From an uncultured Lachnospiraceae bacterium (GTDB taxonomy: Bacteria; Bacillota; Clostridia; Lachnospirales; Lachnospiraceae): a stretch of 34,620 bases of DNA. Below are positions 15,647 through 21,659 of this stretch, piece by piece. Positions within the stretch are counted from its first letter, which is position 1. The number at the start of each line of letters is the position of its first letter. The position numbers and the translations under genes are program-made. The notes under the pieces are model-generated. The model had not been told where the DNA came from, made no database searches, and was given only the letters and a program-made list of their open reading frames with translations. Location: assembly GCA_910587085.1 (NCBI GenBank), contig CAJUMC010000010.1, positions 46,888 to 81,507 on the forward strand, given 5' to 3'.

Positions 15647-16397
15647 TTTTGGAGGACGCTATTTGGCAGAACAGTATCGGAAGAATGCGGCGGCAGAAAA
15701 AGGCGAGGGTGTGAGCTTTGCGGAACTTGCAGAGGCAAAGGCGGCGGAGAAAGGAACAGCGGCGGGGATGAGTTTCAAGGATATGTGGCAGACGAGGTTC
15801 CCGGGGGCATATTACCATGTGATGGATGCGTCAAACATTCCGCAGGGGGTATGGGAAAGAAATGATTTCCCTTTTGAAAAGTTTTTCCAGAATGATGTTG
15901 ATGAATCTGCCGTGAACTGGAAGCCTAATGGGGCAAATCCCGCTATGGATTCAGCCGGGGTGCAGTCAAGGCTCCACTCGATTGCGGGGCAGAAATCAAT
16001 CGTTGTGCCGCCGGAACTGGAGGAAAAGATGAAAAATGATCCGGCGCTGACACAACAGGTAATGGCGAAAGTAGAGGGCTTCATTGCTGCCAACCAAGTA
16101 CCCGGCAGGATATGCTCCCACCTGATTGTTTTAGATGAGAATGGGGAAATTGCACGTTTCCGGGCTTCGAGCCACGGCGGTAACATTACTGGCCCGACAG
16201 AGGAAGAGATGCGGCAGTTTGAGGCAGAGCAGGCGGCAAAGAAGAAAAGGCGTGAGGAATATGCCCGTCTGAATGAGGAAGCCGCCCTAAAACGCAGGCT
16301 GATGGAGCAGGAGGCGGGCGAGAGATATTACAAGAGCAGCATAACCAAAAAGGCGGTTTCTGCTGCGGCTTATGAGGCATCGGGCATTTTGAAGTAA
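15624..16397 (+). CDS. Uncharacterised cytoplasmic protein, 257 residues, related to the next gene
   Basis: No known function is recognised. The N-terminus (MDFGVTGNFGGRYLAEQYRK) is small-residue and aromatic rich. A central part contains 'IVVPPELEEKMKNDPALTQQVMAKVEGF' and 'SHLIVLDENGEIARFRASSHGG'. The C-terminus is a charged helix (EEEMRQFEAEQAAKKKRREEYARL). The central blocks match, in the same order, blocks of the following protein (VSPGIVEKMASDPAAAAKYEKVFAEM and GALIDKNGKVSYWMVGRSR), so these are diverged paralogues. No signal peptide or membrane helix. ATG 15624 follows AGGAGAGAGG. It is cotranscribed with the kinase. Confidence 0.75.
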   Translation: MDFGVTGNFGGRYLAEQYRKNAAAEKGEGVSFAELAEAKAAEKGTAAGMSFKDMWQTRFPGAYYHVMDASNIPQGVWERNDFPFEKFFQNDVDESAVNWKPNGANPAMDSAGVQSRLHSIAGQKSIVVPPELEEKMKNDPALTQQVMAKVEGFIAANQVPGRICSHLIVLDENGEIARFRASSHGGNITGPTEEEMRQFEAEQAAKKKRREEYARLNEEAALKRRLMEQEAGERYYKSSITKKAVSAAAYEASGILK

Positions 16398-16404
16398 AGG
16401 GGAT

Positions 16405-16459
16405 ATGCCCGGACTTACCATAAGGGGGCATGGGCGGCTCCGAATGACAGAGGGCCGCC
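16405..16459 (+). promoter_or_regulatory. Conserved two-hairpin RNA element, copy A
   Basis: Hairpin 1 is ATGCCC (16405-16410), the 15-nt insert GGACTTACCATAAGG and GGGCAT (16426-16431). Hairpin 2 is GGCGGCTC (16433-16440) with GGGCCGCC (16452-16459), and its loop contains GACAGA. It lies in the gap before the DUF6033-like gene. See copies at 17741, 17904 and 18588. Confidence 0.7.
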
Positions 16460-16498
16460 GTTAGATAAGCAAATAAAATATTCAGGAGGAGGATGATT

Positions 16499-17122
16499 AT
16501 GGCAATTTCAGGAGTGACAGATTACACAAATGCTTATGCGGCAGACAGGACGAGTGGGAGTAGCGGGCTTAACGGGGATTCGCAGAATTACTTAAACAGC
16601 CTGAAAGAGAAATACCCGGATGTGAACATAACCGTGGCGGACTTTAAGAATGGGAAACAGGAAGATGCCTATATGCTTGGAAGCCGGGGCTACAATAACA
16701 TAGCGGTTTCTCCCGGCATTGTGGAGAAGATGGCGTCAGACCCGGCAGCGGCGGCAAAATACGAGAAAGTCTTTGCGGAAATGTCCGGCAATTCGGAACG
16801 GATAGAAAAGTTCGCAAGGGAGAACAATGACGAGATACTCAGTGCGGGCGCACTTATTGACAAGAATGGGAAAGTGTCCTACTGGATGGTCGGCAGGAGT
16901 AGGGACACGATGGAGAACCCCGGAACGGTCTATAAGGAGAAAGTGCAGAAGCAGATAGCGGAAAAACGTGCAAAGAAGAAAGAGGAAGAAGCCATGAAAG
17001 AGAAGAAACTGGCAAAGGCGGAATCTGTGGAAAAACTGATGGAACAGATAAAGGCAGGATCAAGCCAGCCTGTGAAGGCTCAGGAAGAAGGTAAGGGCGC
17101 ACAGTTGGATTTAACCATATAG
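16499..17122 (+). CDS. DUF6033-like protein, 207 residues
   Basis: The N-terminus (MAISGVTDYTNAYAA) and the block 'YMLGSRGYNNIAVSPGIVEKMASDP' are what I associate with DUF6033, a Firmicutes family without known function; the family name is from memory. The C-terminal third is a Lys/Glu-rich helix (EKVQKQIAEKRAKKKEEEAM). No signal peptide. ATG 16499 is chosen over 16493 because AGGAGGAGG (16484-16492) leaves a 6-nt gap. The RNA-hairpin element copy A precedes it. It is a paralogue of the 257-residue protein upstream. Confidence 0.75.
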   Translation: MAISGVTDYTNAYAADRTSGSSGLNGDSQNYLNSLKEKYPDVNITVADFKNGKQEDAYMLGSRGYNNIAVSPGIVEKMASDPAAAAKYEKVFAEMSGNSERIEKFARENNDEILSAGALIDKNGKVSYWMVGRSRDTMENPGTVYKEKVQKQIAEKRAKKKEEEAMKEKKLAKAESVEKLMEQIKAGSSQPVKAQEEGKGAQLDLTI

Positions 17123-17136
17123 CGGGGGAGGGATTT

Positions 17137-17700
17137 ATGATGCGTATAGGAAACAACAATCAGGGAATCTGGCAGCTTTTTAGAAAAGGGACAAATGGGA
17201 ATCTTCCGTTTACGGGGACACCCGGCAATGTAAGCAAGGGGAATGAGAAGGCTATTGCTGATTTGCTCTCCGGGCGCAGGAAAAATTCTTATGGCGTTGA
17301 GGGCATGAGGATAACGGGCAGGACGGACTGGAAAAGGATTATTAACGTATCGGATGAAATGAAACAGCACGTCCTTGAGGATGTGAAAAAGGAATTTTAC
17401 AAATACGGCGGGATGTCCGGAGATAATGCCGCTGAAACAGATGCGTATTATGACAAGATACATTCTTATGTGAAAACGCTGAAACCAAGTGACCGTTCCC
17501 CGGCAACATGGACGCTTAGCCAGCTTCATTTAGACCTTGCTCATGCAGTGACCAGTGCGGTTAAGGAAAAAGTACCCAGATGGACACATGGGCAACCAAT
17601 CCCGTCAGATGTACTGGATGAGATTTTTGCTGACGAGAGCATCACATCAATGGTGTCCGGGAAATCCGGCACAGCGGAAGGGCTGGATGTGAAAATCTGA
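17137..17700 (+). CDS. Uncharacterised protein, 187 residues
   Basis: Soluble, no signal peptide. The N-terminus (MRIGNNNQGIWQLFRKG) is Asn/Gly rich. The middle contains 'RIINVSDEMKQHVLEDVKKEFYKYGGMSG', reminiscent of the 'VSPGIVEKM' and 'VPPELEEKM' position in the two upstream proteins. A helical C-terminal half ends TSMVSGKSGTAEGLDVKI. Start is ATG 17137 or 17140 behind GGGGGAGGG. It follows the DUF6033-like gene by 14 nt without an RNA element between them. Function unknown. Confidence 0.7.
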   Translation: MMRIGNNNQGIWQLFRKGTNGNLPFTGTPGNVSKGNEKAIADLLSGRRKNSYGVEGMRITGRTDWKRIINVSDEMKQHVLEDVKKEFYKYGGMSGDNAAETDAYYDKIHSYVKTLKPSDRSPATWTLSQLHLDLAHAVTSAVKEKVPRWTHGQPIPSDVLDEIFADESITSMVSGKSGTAEGLDVKI

Positions 17701-17740
17701 TACAGTGGTCAGGCACCAATAAATATAAAGATTACACCCG

Positions 17741-17803
17741 ATTCCGCAGGGGCGCATAAAACTCTGCCCCTGCGGAATGCCCGGACTTATTGCGAGGGGG
17801 CAT
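17741..17803 (+). promoter_or_regulatory. RNA hairpin element, copy B (with an extra perfect hairpin)
   Basis: A perfect 13-bp stem (17741-17753 with 17766-17778) runs straight into the conserved hairpin ATGCCC (17777-17782), insert GGACTTATTGCGAGG and GGGCAT (17798-17803). T6 follows five bases later (GAAACTTTTTT), so this copy could act as a terminator. Hairpin 2 is missing. Confidence 0.65.
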
Positions 17804-17854
17804 GAAACTTTTTTGAGGGTTGAATCGTATATTCAGCGGAGGGAGGTGTTGGTT

Positions 17855-17881
17855 ATGGGAATTAGGGACAAAGGAAGTTAG
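17855..17881 (+). pseudogene. Eight-codon remnant ORF behind a strong ribosome site
   Basis: GGAGGGAGG is followed by ATG and the codons for MGIRDKGS, then a stop. The opening MGI matches the start of the next full gene (MGINGIG) and the ORF lies between RNA element copies B and C. It therefore looks like the stump of a deleted member of the row, or a leader peptide. Confidence 0.35.
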
Positions 17882-17903
17882 GGAAATGCGTTTTGCAATA
17901 GAT

Positions 17904-17955
17904 TGCTCGGACTTATTATAAGGGAGCAGGTGCGGCTCTGACCGACAGAAGAGCC
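17904..17955 (+). promoter_or_regulatory. RNA hairpin element, copy C
   Basis: Stem TGCTC (17904-17908) / GAGCA (17924-17928) encloses GGACTTATTATAAGG, the same 15-nt length as copies A and B. The stem carries a compensatory C-G to T-A change. Hairpin 2 is GGCTCT (17934-17939) / AGAGCC (17950-17955), again with GACAGA. It precedes the gene at 17995 by 39 nt. Confidence 0.7.
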
Positions 17956-17994
17956 ACAATAATAAAAAATTGATGACAATGGAGGACTTGAAAA

Positions 17995-18543
17995 ATGGGT
18001 ATTAACGGAATTGGAGCGACAGGCTATCAGGCGGCAGGATATACAACAAAAAGGACGCAGCAGAGTGCGGCAGGAAAGAGTTTTGCAGAGCAGGTGAGCA
18101 ATGCGGCGAGCGCAAAACCACATACATCCATTGTTTACATGAAAACAGACGATATGCTGTATTCCGGCGGGAATGGAACGGGGCTGTCTTTTTACATCAA
18201 GTATGCAGAAGGCTCAACGGAAGATGACCCGACTGTGATTGCAAAAGGTGTTGATGAGAATGGGAACGAATTTGAGCAGACCATACATATCAACAAGATA
18301 AATCCCCGGAACGCATCACTGGTAGAAATGACGGCACTGGAATCTTATATGGGTGTGGATAAAAACGGAGGGCTTACATCGCTTCCGCCGGAAACAGGAA
18401 TGATGGGACTGCACGACAGAACAAATTTCATGGATATGTTTCAAAAGCAGATAAGCGATATGAAGCTGCTGAGCCAGAAAAAGGCGGCGGCATATTACCA
18501 GTACAGTATGCAGGCATATTGGGATTTCATGAATAAGAAATAA
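17995..18543 (+). CDS. Uncharacterised protein, 182 residues
   Basis: The N-terminus MGINGIGATGYQAAGY is Gly/Tyr/Ala-rich and is followed by a Ser/Thr/Gln segment, resembling the openings of its neighbours. The middle is beta-rich (SIVYMKTDDMLYSGGNGTGLSFYIKYAEG), and the C-terminus is helical (MDMFQKQISDMKLLSQKKAAAYYQYSMQAYWDFMNKK). No Sec signal or membrane helix. GGAGG (17981-17985) precedes ATG 17995. RNA element copy C lies immediately upstream. Function unknown; the short disordered N-terminus could be an export signal for a non-Sec pathway, which is conjecture. Confidence 0.75.
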   Translation: MGINGIGATGYQAAGYTTKRTQQSAAGKSFAEQVSNAASAKPHTSIVYMKTDDMLYSGGNGTGLSFYIKYAEGSTEDDPTVIAKGVDENGNEFEQTIHINKINPRNASLVEMTALESYMGVDKNGGLTSLPPETGMMGLHDRTNFMDMFQKQISDMKLLSQKKAAAYYQYSMQAYWDFMNKK

Positions 18544-18587
18544 TTCAATATTCCTATTCCAAATAAACCGCAGATCATGGCAGGTAT

Positions 18588-18645
18588 CCCCGGTTTTCCG
18601 GCAGATAGGTAAATTCGGGGAGCAGGGGCGGCTTTCCGCAGAAAG
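18588..18645 (+). promoter_or_regulatory. RNA hairpin element, diverged copy D
   Basis: CCCCG (18588-18592) pairs with CGGGG (18616-18620), and CTTTC (18632-18636) pairs with GAAAG (18641-18645). The joining text AGCAGGGGCGGCTTT parallels copy C (AGCAGGTGCGGCTCT), which supports a common origin, but the GGACTTA insert is not preserved. It lies directly before the gene at 18658. Confidence 0.45.
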
Positions 18646-18657
18646 GACAATTTTGAT

Positions 18658-19173
18658 ATGGAGATAACGGGAATTAAGAGCATACATCCGGCAGCATCAA
18701 AGGCATCATCCAAAAAAGGCTGGAAGCTGACGAATTCCCTCCGGGAGAAGATAACGGAACTTGCCAAAGAGGATGCGGCGCAGAATGTCTATATGGGGAA
18801 TCAGTTCCTCGCCCTGCGGAAAAGCGAGGTTGCCAAAGTCGCGCCGGACAGGGCGACCCTGATGGGGAAGGTCAGCCAGAGGATGGCGGACATGAAGGAG
18901 ATCAGGGAGGCTGACGAGCGGTGGCTGTGCCTCCTGTTCGGAGAGCCGTATGAGGCGAGGTTCCAGTCTGGCGGCGGAGTCCATGTGTATGACGGGAATG
19001 GTGACGAGATACTGACCTATACCGCAGGCGTGGGCTGGCATGAGAAAGAGTCAAGGGCGGAGACGGAGGTGCATGGTGCATTGAAAGCCGCCTACTATGA
19101 TGCGTACCATGCGGCGAGGCAGGAGATAAACGGGACGGAGGACAGGGCGGTTTTGATGCGAGGGCGTAGGTGA
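18658..19173 (+). CDS. Uncharacterised protein, 171 residues
   Basis: Soluble protein. Its N-terminus MEITGIKSIHPAASKAS again has the short 'xIxGI' opening of the row. The central region is helical (LTNSLREKITELAKEDAAQNVYMGNQFLALRK). The C-terminal half has a beta pattern 'GGGVHVYDGNGDEILTYTAGVGWHEKESRAE', followed by an Ala/Tyr-rich helix and an Arg-rich end. AAAGGA (18642-18647) serves ATG 18658. It is the last of the five unknown proteins behind the two-component system. Function unknown. Confidence 0.72.
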   Translation: MEITGIKSIHPAASKASSKKGWKLTNSLREKITELAKEDAAQNVYMGNQFLALRKSEVAKVAPDRATLMGKVSQRMADMKEIREADERWLCLLFGEPYEARFQSGGGVHVYDGNGDEILTYTAGVGWHEKESRAETEVHGALKAAYYDAYHAARQEINGTEDRAVLMRGRR

Positions 19174-19278
19174 TAGTGCTGTTCCATACAATTCAGTGGC
19201 AGGGGCTTTCTATTTTTGACGGGTAGGAGTAATGAAAAACATGGATAGCCAGATTGAAAAATTGGAGAGGTGTTATAA

Positions 19279-19527
19279 ATGCAAAAGGCTGTGAGCTGGG
19301 GATTAGTTATATCATATATTATTTTATTTATTGCTATGGGCATCATGGGAATAAAAATATTTGATAAAAACTATGACATTGTGGTAGAAAGCTACATAGC
19401 GTTTATTTTTCTTTTGATTAATTGTGGCTGCAATATTTATAGGGTATTCAGCAACAGGTGTCCGCACTGTGGAAAATTACGATTGTCAAATGGCAAATAC
19501 TGTTCTCATTGTGGGAAAGAGGTTTGA
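19279..19527 (+). CDS. Small membrane protein with C-terminal zinc ribbon
   Basis: This 82-residue protein has two membrane helices (LVISYIILFIAMGIMGI and SYIAFIFLLINCGCNIY) followed by a C-terminal zinc ribbon, CPHC-x11-CSHC. GGAGAGGTG precedes the ATG. A 20-codon ORF (19232-19294) with its own ribosome site ends inside it and could couple translation. The DNA is AT-rich compared with its neighbours, suggesting a separate origin. Function unknown. Confidence 0.65.
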   Translation: MQKAVSWGLVISYIILFIAMGIMGIKIFDKNYDIVVESYIAFIFLLINCGCNIYRVFSNRCPHCGKLRLSNGKYCSHCGKEV

Positions 19528-19612
19528 AACCGTCAAGGCAGGAGATAAAGACCGGTGTTTCCGGGATAGAGAATCAGAGTGGTTTTGACGCAAGGGCGTA
19601 GAAACATAAATT

Positions 19613-20071
19613 TTGAAAGAAGGTGATGGCATCGGACGCATATTGATGATTGAATTTGGCGAGCAGGATTCCCCCGCGTTTGATGAGGTGATGGATGTCC
19701 TGAAACGCCACCCCGACTTTGACTACCAGCAGCTAAATGAGGATTCGGTTCTGTCAGTACCGGGGCTGGAGATTTACCCGAACCGCAGGAAGATATACCG
19801 CGGCCGGAAGGAGATCAGCCTCACAGTGAAGGAGTATGACCTTTTCTACCTGCTGGTGGTGAACCAGGGACACGTCCTCACTTACAACCAGATATACCAG
19901 AAAATATGGGGCGGGGATGCGCTCGGCAATGAAAGCAACACCATAAAGTGCCATATCCGGAACCTGCGGGATAAGCTGAATGCGGCCCTCCCGGATGCCG
20001 CATTCACGATCCGGTGCGAGAGGGAGGTCGGGTACTGTTTCGAGCTGGACAGGGAACATAAAAATACATAG
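19613..20071 (+). CDS. Orphan OmpR/PhoB-type winged-helix transcriptional regulator
   Basis: This protein of up to 152 residues has a short N-terminal segment (RILMIEFGEQDSPAFDEVMDVLKRHPDFDYQQL) instead of a full receiver. A complete Trans_reg_C winged helix follows: 'GLEIYPNRRKIYRGRKEISLTVKEYDLFYLLVVNQGHVLTYNQIYQKIWGG' and 'NTIKCHIRNLRDKLNAA...FTIRCEREVGYCFEL'. Without a phosphorylatable domain it is probably active once made. The start is uncertain: the TTG at 19613 lies before, not after, the best ribosome site (GAAGGTGAT, 19619-19626), and ATG 19646 is late. Four 11-bp-spaced repeats follow 127 nt downstream and are its likely target. Confidence 0.8.
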   Translation: MKEGDGIGRILMIEFGEQDSPAFDEVMDVLKRHPDFDYQQLNEDSVLSVPGLEIYPNRRKIYRGRKEISLTVKEYDLFYLLVVNQGHVLTYNQIYQKIWGGDALGNESNTIKCHIRNLRDKLNAALPDAAFTIRCEREVGYCFELDREHKNT

Positions 20072-20197
20072 CAGTGGCTTGAGGGGTTCAGGCTGCTGTT
20101 ATTTTTTTGTCCATTTTTCGGGCGGTTTTGATAAATTCATGTAAAATAAGATTCTATATGCCATTCCCAATTCCGGCATTGTCGTAACTTGCGTTTT

Positions 20198-20253
20198 TCT
20201 ACACCGTTTCTACCTTTTCCCTACACTTGGTCTACCTTTGCATATTCTATAAT
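20198..20253 (+). promoter_or_regulatory. Four 11-bp-spaced 7-mers upstream of a -10 box
   Basis: TCTACAC (20198), TCTACCT (20209), CCTACAC (20220) and TCTACCT (20231) start exactly 11 bp apart and alternate as a doubled 22-bp unit. TATAAT (20248-20253) follows 10 bp after the last repeat, with no -35. This is the geometry of PhoB/SARP-type winged-helix activators. The promoter would drive the prophage replication operon. Confidence 0.75.
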
Positions 20254-20255
20254 TT

Positions 20256-20280
20256 CCCCCATTGACAAGCTGTCAGGGGG
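20256..20280 (+). other. Hairpin at the presumed 5' end of the replication transcript
   Basis: CCCCC pairs with GGGGG and TGACA with TGTCA, with a two-base bulge and a 3-nt loop. It begins only two bases after the -10 box, so it would form at the extreme 5' end of the RNA and might protect it or act as an operator in DNA form. Confidence 0.5.
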
Positions 20281-20394
20281 AATGCCGGAGCCGTATGCTG
20301 CTGTGTTCCTGGAAAGGGGATGCCATGGACGCAGCAGGGGCATGGACGGGCTGTCCGTCTGCAAATATCAGAATACAGTTTTTTCCAGCGGATG

Positions 20395-20425
20395 CCGCAG
20401 TCCTCCAGGGGACTGCGGTATTTTT
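20395..20425 (+). terminator. Strong intrinsic terminator in the leader
   Basis: CCGCAGTCC pairs with GGACTGCGG (20395-20418), followed by TATTTTT to 20425. It lies downstream of the repeat promoter and upstream of the genes it should serve, so readthrough or antitermination would be needed. Confidence 0.7.
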
Positions 20426-20485
20426 CTGTTCGACACGTTTCCCTTTAATGCCTGTCCATATCCTAAAATCTGTTTTTATTTTCAG

Positions 20486-20520
20486 AAAAAGCGCATCTGC
20501 CCTGTGGCGGGTGCGCTTTT
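20486..20520. terminator. Second terminator-like hairpin in the leader (bidirectional)
   Basis: AAAAGCGCA pairs with TGCGCTTTT, with inner GCC/GGC, giving T- and A-runs on both sides, as in two-way intrinsic terminators. Confidence 0.6.
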
Positions 20521-20571
20521 CTGCTGCCGGGAAAAAACGGTATCCGGCGTACTGCCAAATCCGTGCGCCGC

Positions 20572-20614
20572 CCCTCCAGTCTTGGATTTTCAAAAAAATT
20601 TCAAGACTGGAGGG
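20572..20614 (+). promoter_or_regulatory. Perfect 13-bp hairpin that sequesters a ribosome site
   Basis: CCCTCCAGTCTTG (20572-20584) pairs with CAAGACTGGAGGG (20602-20614) around a 17-nt A/T-rich loop. The 3' arm contains GGAGGG, the ribosome site of the gene starting at 20623, so the folded RNA should block translation. Confidence 0.7.
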
Positions 20615-20622
20615 AAAACAAA

Positions 20623-21009
20623 TTGAAAATAAAATATGAATTTGCGGATGGGGCGGTGTCGGAAGTCGAGGTAGAGGAATCTGTCGGTGCCGTCATTGTA
20701 GAGTCCCGGCGCATAGAGGACAACCTTTCCCGTAAGGAACGCTATCACTGTTATTCGCTGGATGCAGTGGAATATGAGGGCGCAGAGTATTCTGACAGGA
20801 AAACGCCGGAAACTGCGCTGGAGCAGGAAGAGGATGCACGGCGTATTGCGGAGGTCATGGCTGAAATACCGGATGTCCAGAGGAGGCGCCTCCTGCTGTA
20901 TGCGGAGGGGAAGACGCTGCGGGAGATCGCCCGGATGGAAGGGGTGGACCATAAGGCTGTGAAAAAGTCCATTGAAGCGGCGAGAAAATTTTTCAGAAAA
21001 AATTTCTGA
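20623..21009 (+). CDS. Sigma-70 region-4-like phage regulator
   Basis: This 128-residue protein ends in a region-4-type helix-turn-helix (AEIPDVQRRRLLLYAEGKTLREIARMEGVDHKAVKKSIEAARKFF). Its N-terminal half (MKIKYEFADGAVSEVEVEESVG...NLSRKERYHCYSLDA) is typical of clostridial prophage proteins of this class. A TTG start at 20623 follows GGAGGG (20609-20614) by 8 nt; that site lies inside a perfect hairpin. It is the first gene of the replication operon and probably an early or middle transcription regulator. A -10-like TATAGT (21042-21047) followed by GAGGGAC lies just after the gene. Confidence 0.75.
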   Translation: MKIKYEFADGAVSEVEVEESVGAVIVESRRIEDNLSRKERYHCYSLDAVEYEGAEYSDRKTPETALEQEEDARRIAEVMAEIPDVQRRRLLLYAEGKTLREIARMEGVDHKAVKKSIEAARKFFRKNF

Positions 21010-21088
21010 CATGGGTCCCCAAAACAGCCCCGAAATCTCCGTATAGTGAGGGACGCAAAAACTCAGTCCTTCGGAAAGGGGCAGATGC

Positions 21089-21307
21089 ATGAAACACACA
21101 TTACGGATCAGTGTTTCCAAAAAACCGGTGAATGGCGGAATCGTGGCCTGCCGCAGTGTTTCCGTGAGGGAGCGCCTCGTGCGCTTCCTCCTTGGGGAGA
21201 AGCAGCGGCTGACCATCATCGTGCCGGGCGATTCCGTCCGGGAGCTGGCAATCAGTGAAGTCATGGAAGGAGGAACTGTACATGGGCAAAGTGAAATTAC
21301 TGCTTGA
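21089..21307 (+). CDS. Small phage protein, 72 residues
   Basis: MKHTLRISVSKKPVNGGIVACRSV... is basic, beta-rich and soluble, without cysteine motifs. AAGGGGC precedes the ATG. It overlaps the next gene by 26 nt. The composition and place suggest a small nucleic-acid-binding early protein, but the function is not recognised. Confidence 0.6.
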   Translation: MKHTLRISVSKKPVNGGIVACRSVSVRERLVRFLLGEKQRLTIIVPGDSVRELAISEVMEGGTVHGQSEITA

Positions 21308-21659
21308 TGTCATAGGGGATCTGCGCACCCTTGCGGACAGCCTGCAGGCTGTTGCGGATGCCGTGGCGGACAGTGGGGCAGCGGAGGCAGAGCTGACGAC
21401 CACGAAGGAGCCGGAAAAAGCAGGAAAATCCGGGAAAACGGCTGTAAAGAATACGGCGAAAAAAGAGGAGAAGCCTGTGGCAAAGAAAGAAGAAAAACAG
21501 TTGACGCTGGAGGAAGTCCGCGCAGTGCTGGCGGAGAAATCCCGTGCCGGACACACGGAGGAAGTCCGGGAGCTTCTGAAAAAGCATGGCGCAGATAAGC
21601 TGTCGGGGATCGATCCGGCGGAGTACCCTGCCCTGCTTGCGGATGCGGAGGTGCTGTGA
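21282..21659 (+). CDS. Hypothetical phage protein with Ala/Lys/Glu-rich linker, 125 residues
   Basis: It has an N-terminal helix (MGKVKLLLDVIGDLRTLADSLQAVADAVAD), a low-complexity Lys/Glu/Ala segment (about 35-75) and a C-terminal helical domain (TLEEVRAVLAEKSRAGHTEEVRELLKKHGADKLSGIDPAEYPALLADAEVL). The last part resembles the rRNA-biogenesis-like C-terminal domains seen beside phage DUF2800 genes. ATG 21282 follows AGGAGG. Its stop overlaps the DUF2800 start (TGATG). Confidence 0.65.
   Translation: MGKVKLLLDVIGDLRTLADSLQAVADAVADSGAAEAELTTTKEPEKAGKSGKTAVKNTAKKEEKPVAKKEEKQLTLEEVRAVLAEKSRAGHTEEVRELLKKHGADKLSGIDPAEYPALLADAEVL

Larger units (their letters stand above)
20281..20622 (+). other. 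Structured ~340-nt leader without a convincing gene
   Basis: Between the promoter and the sigma-like gene there are two terminator-like hairpins and a ribosome-site hairpin (listed separately). Overlapping ORFs of 100-145 codons exist in several frames. They have biased compositions and no family signature, so none is called. Confidence 0.5.

Noticed and set aside
16405..17955. Integron-style attC sites at the repeated hairpins
   Set aside because: No GTTRRRY / RYYYAAC core sites and no integron integrase are visible; the conserved GGACTTA insert does not match attC.
20189..20639. ORFs of 100-145 codons in the leader of the replication operon, both strands
   Set aside because: They overlap terminator hairpins, have odd composition and no recognisable domains or good starts.
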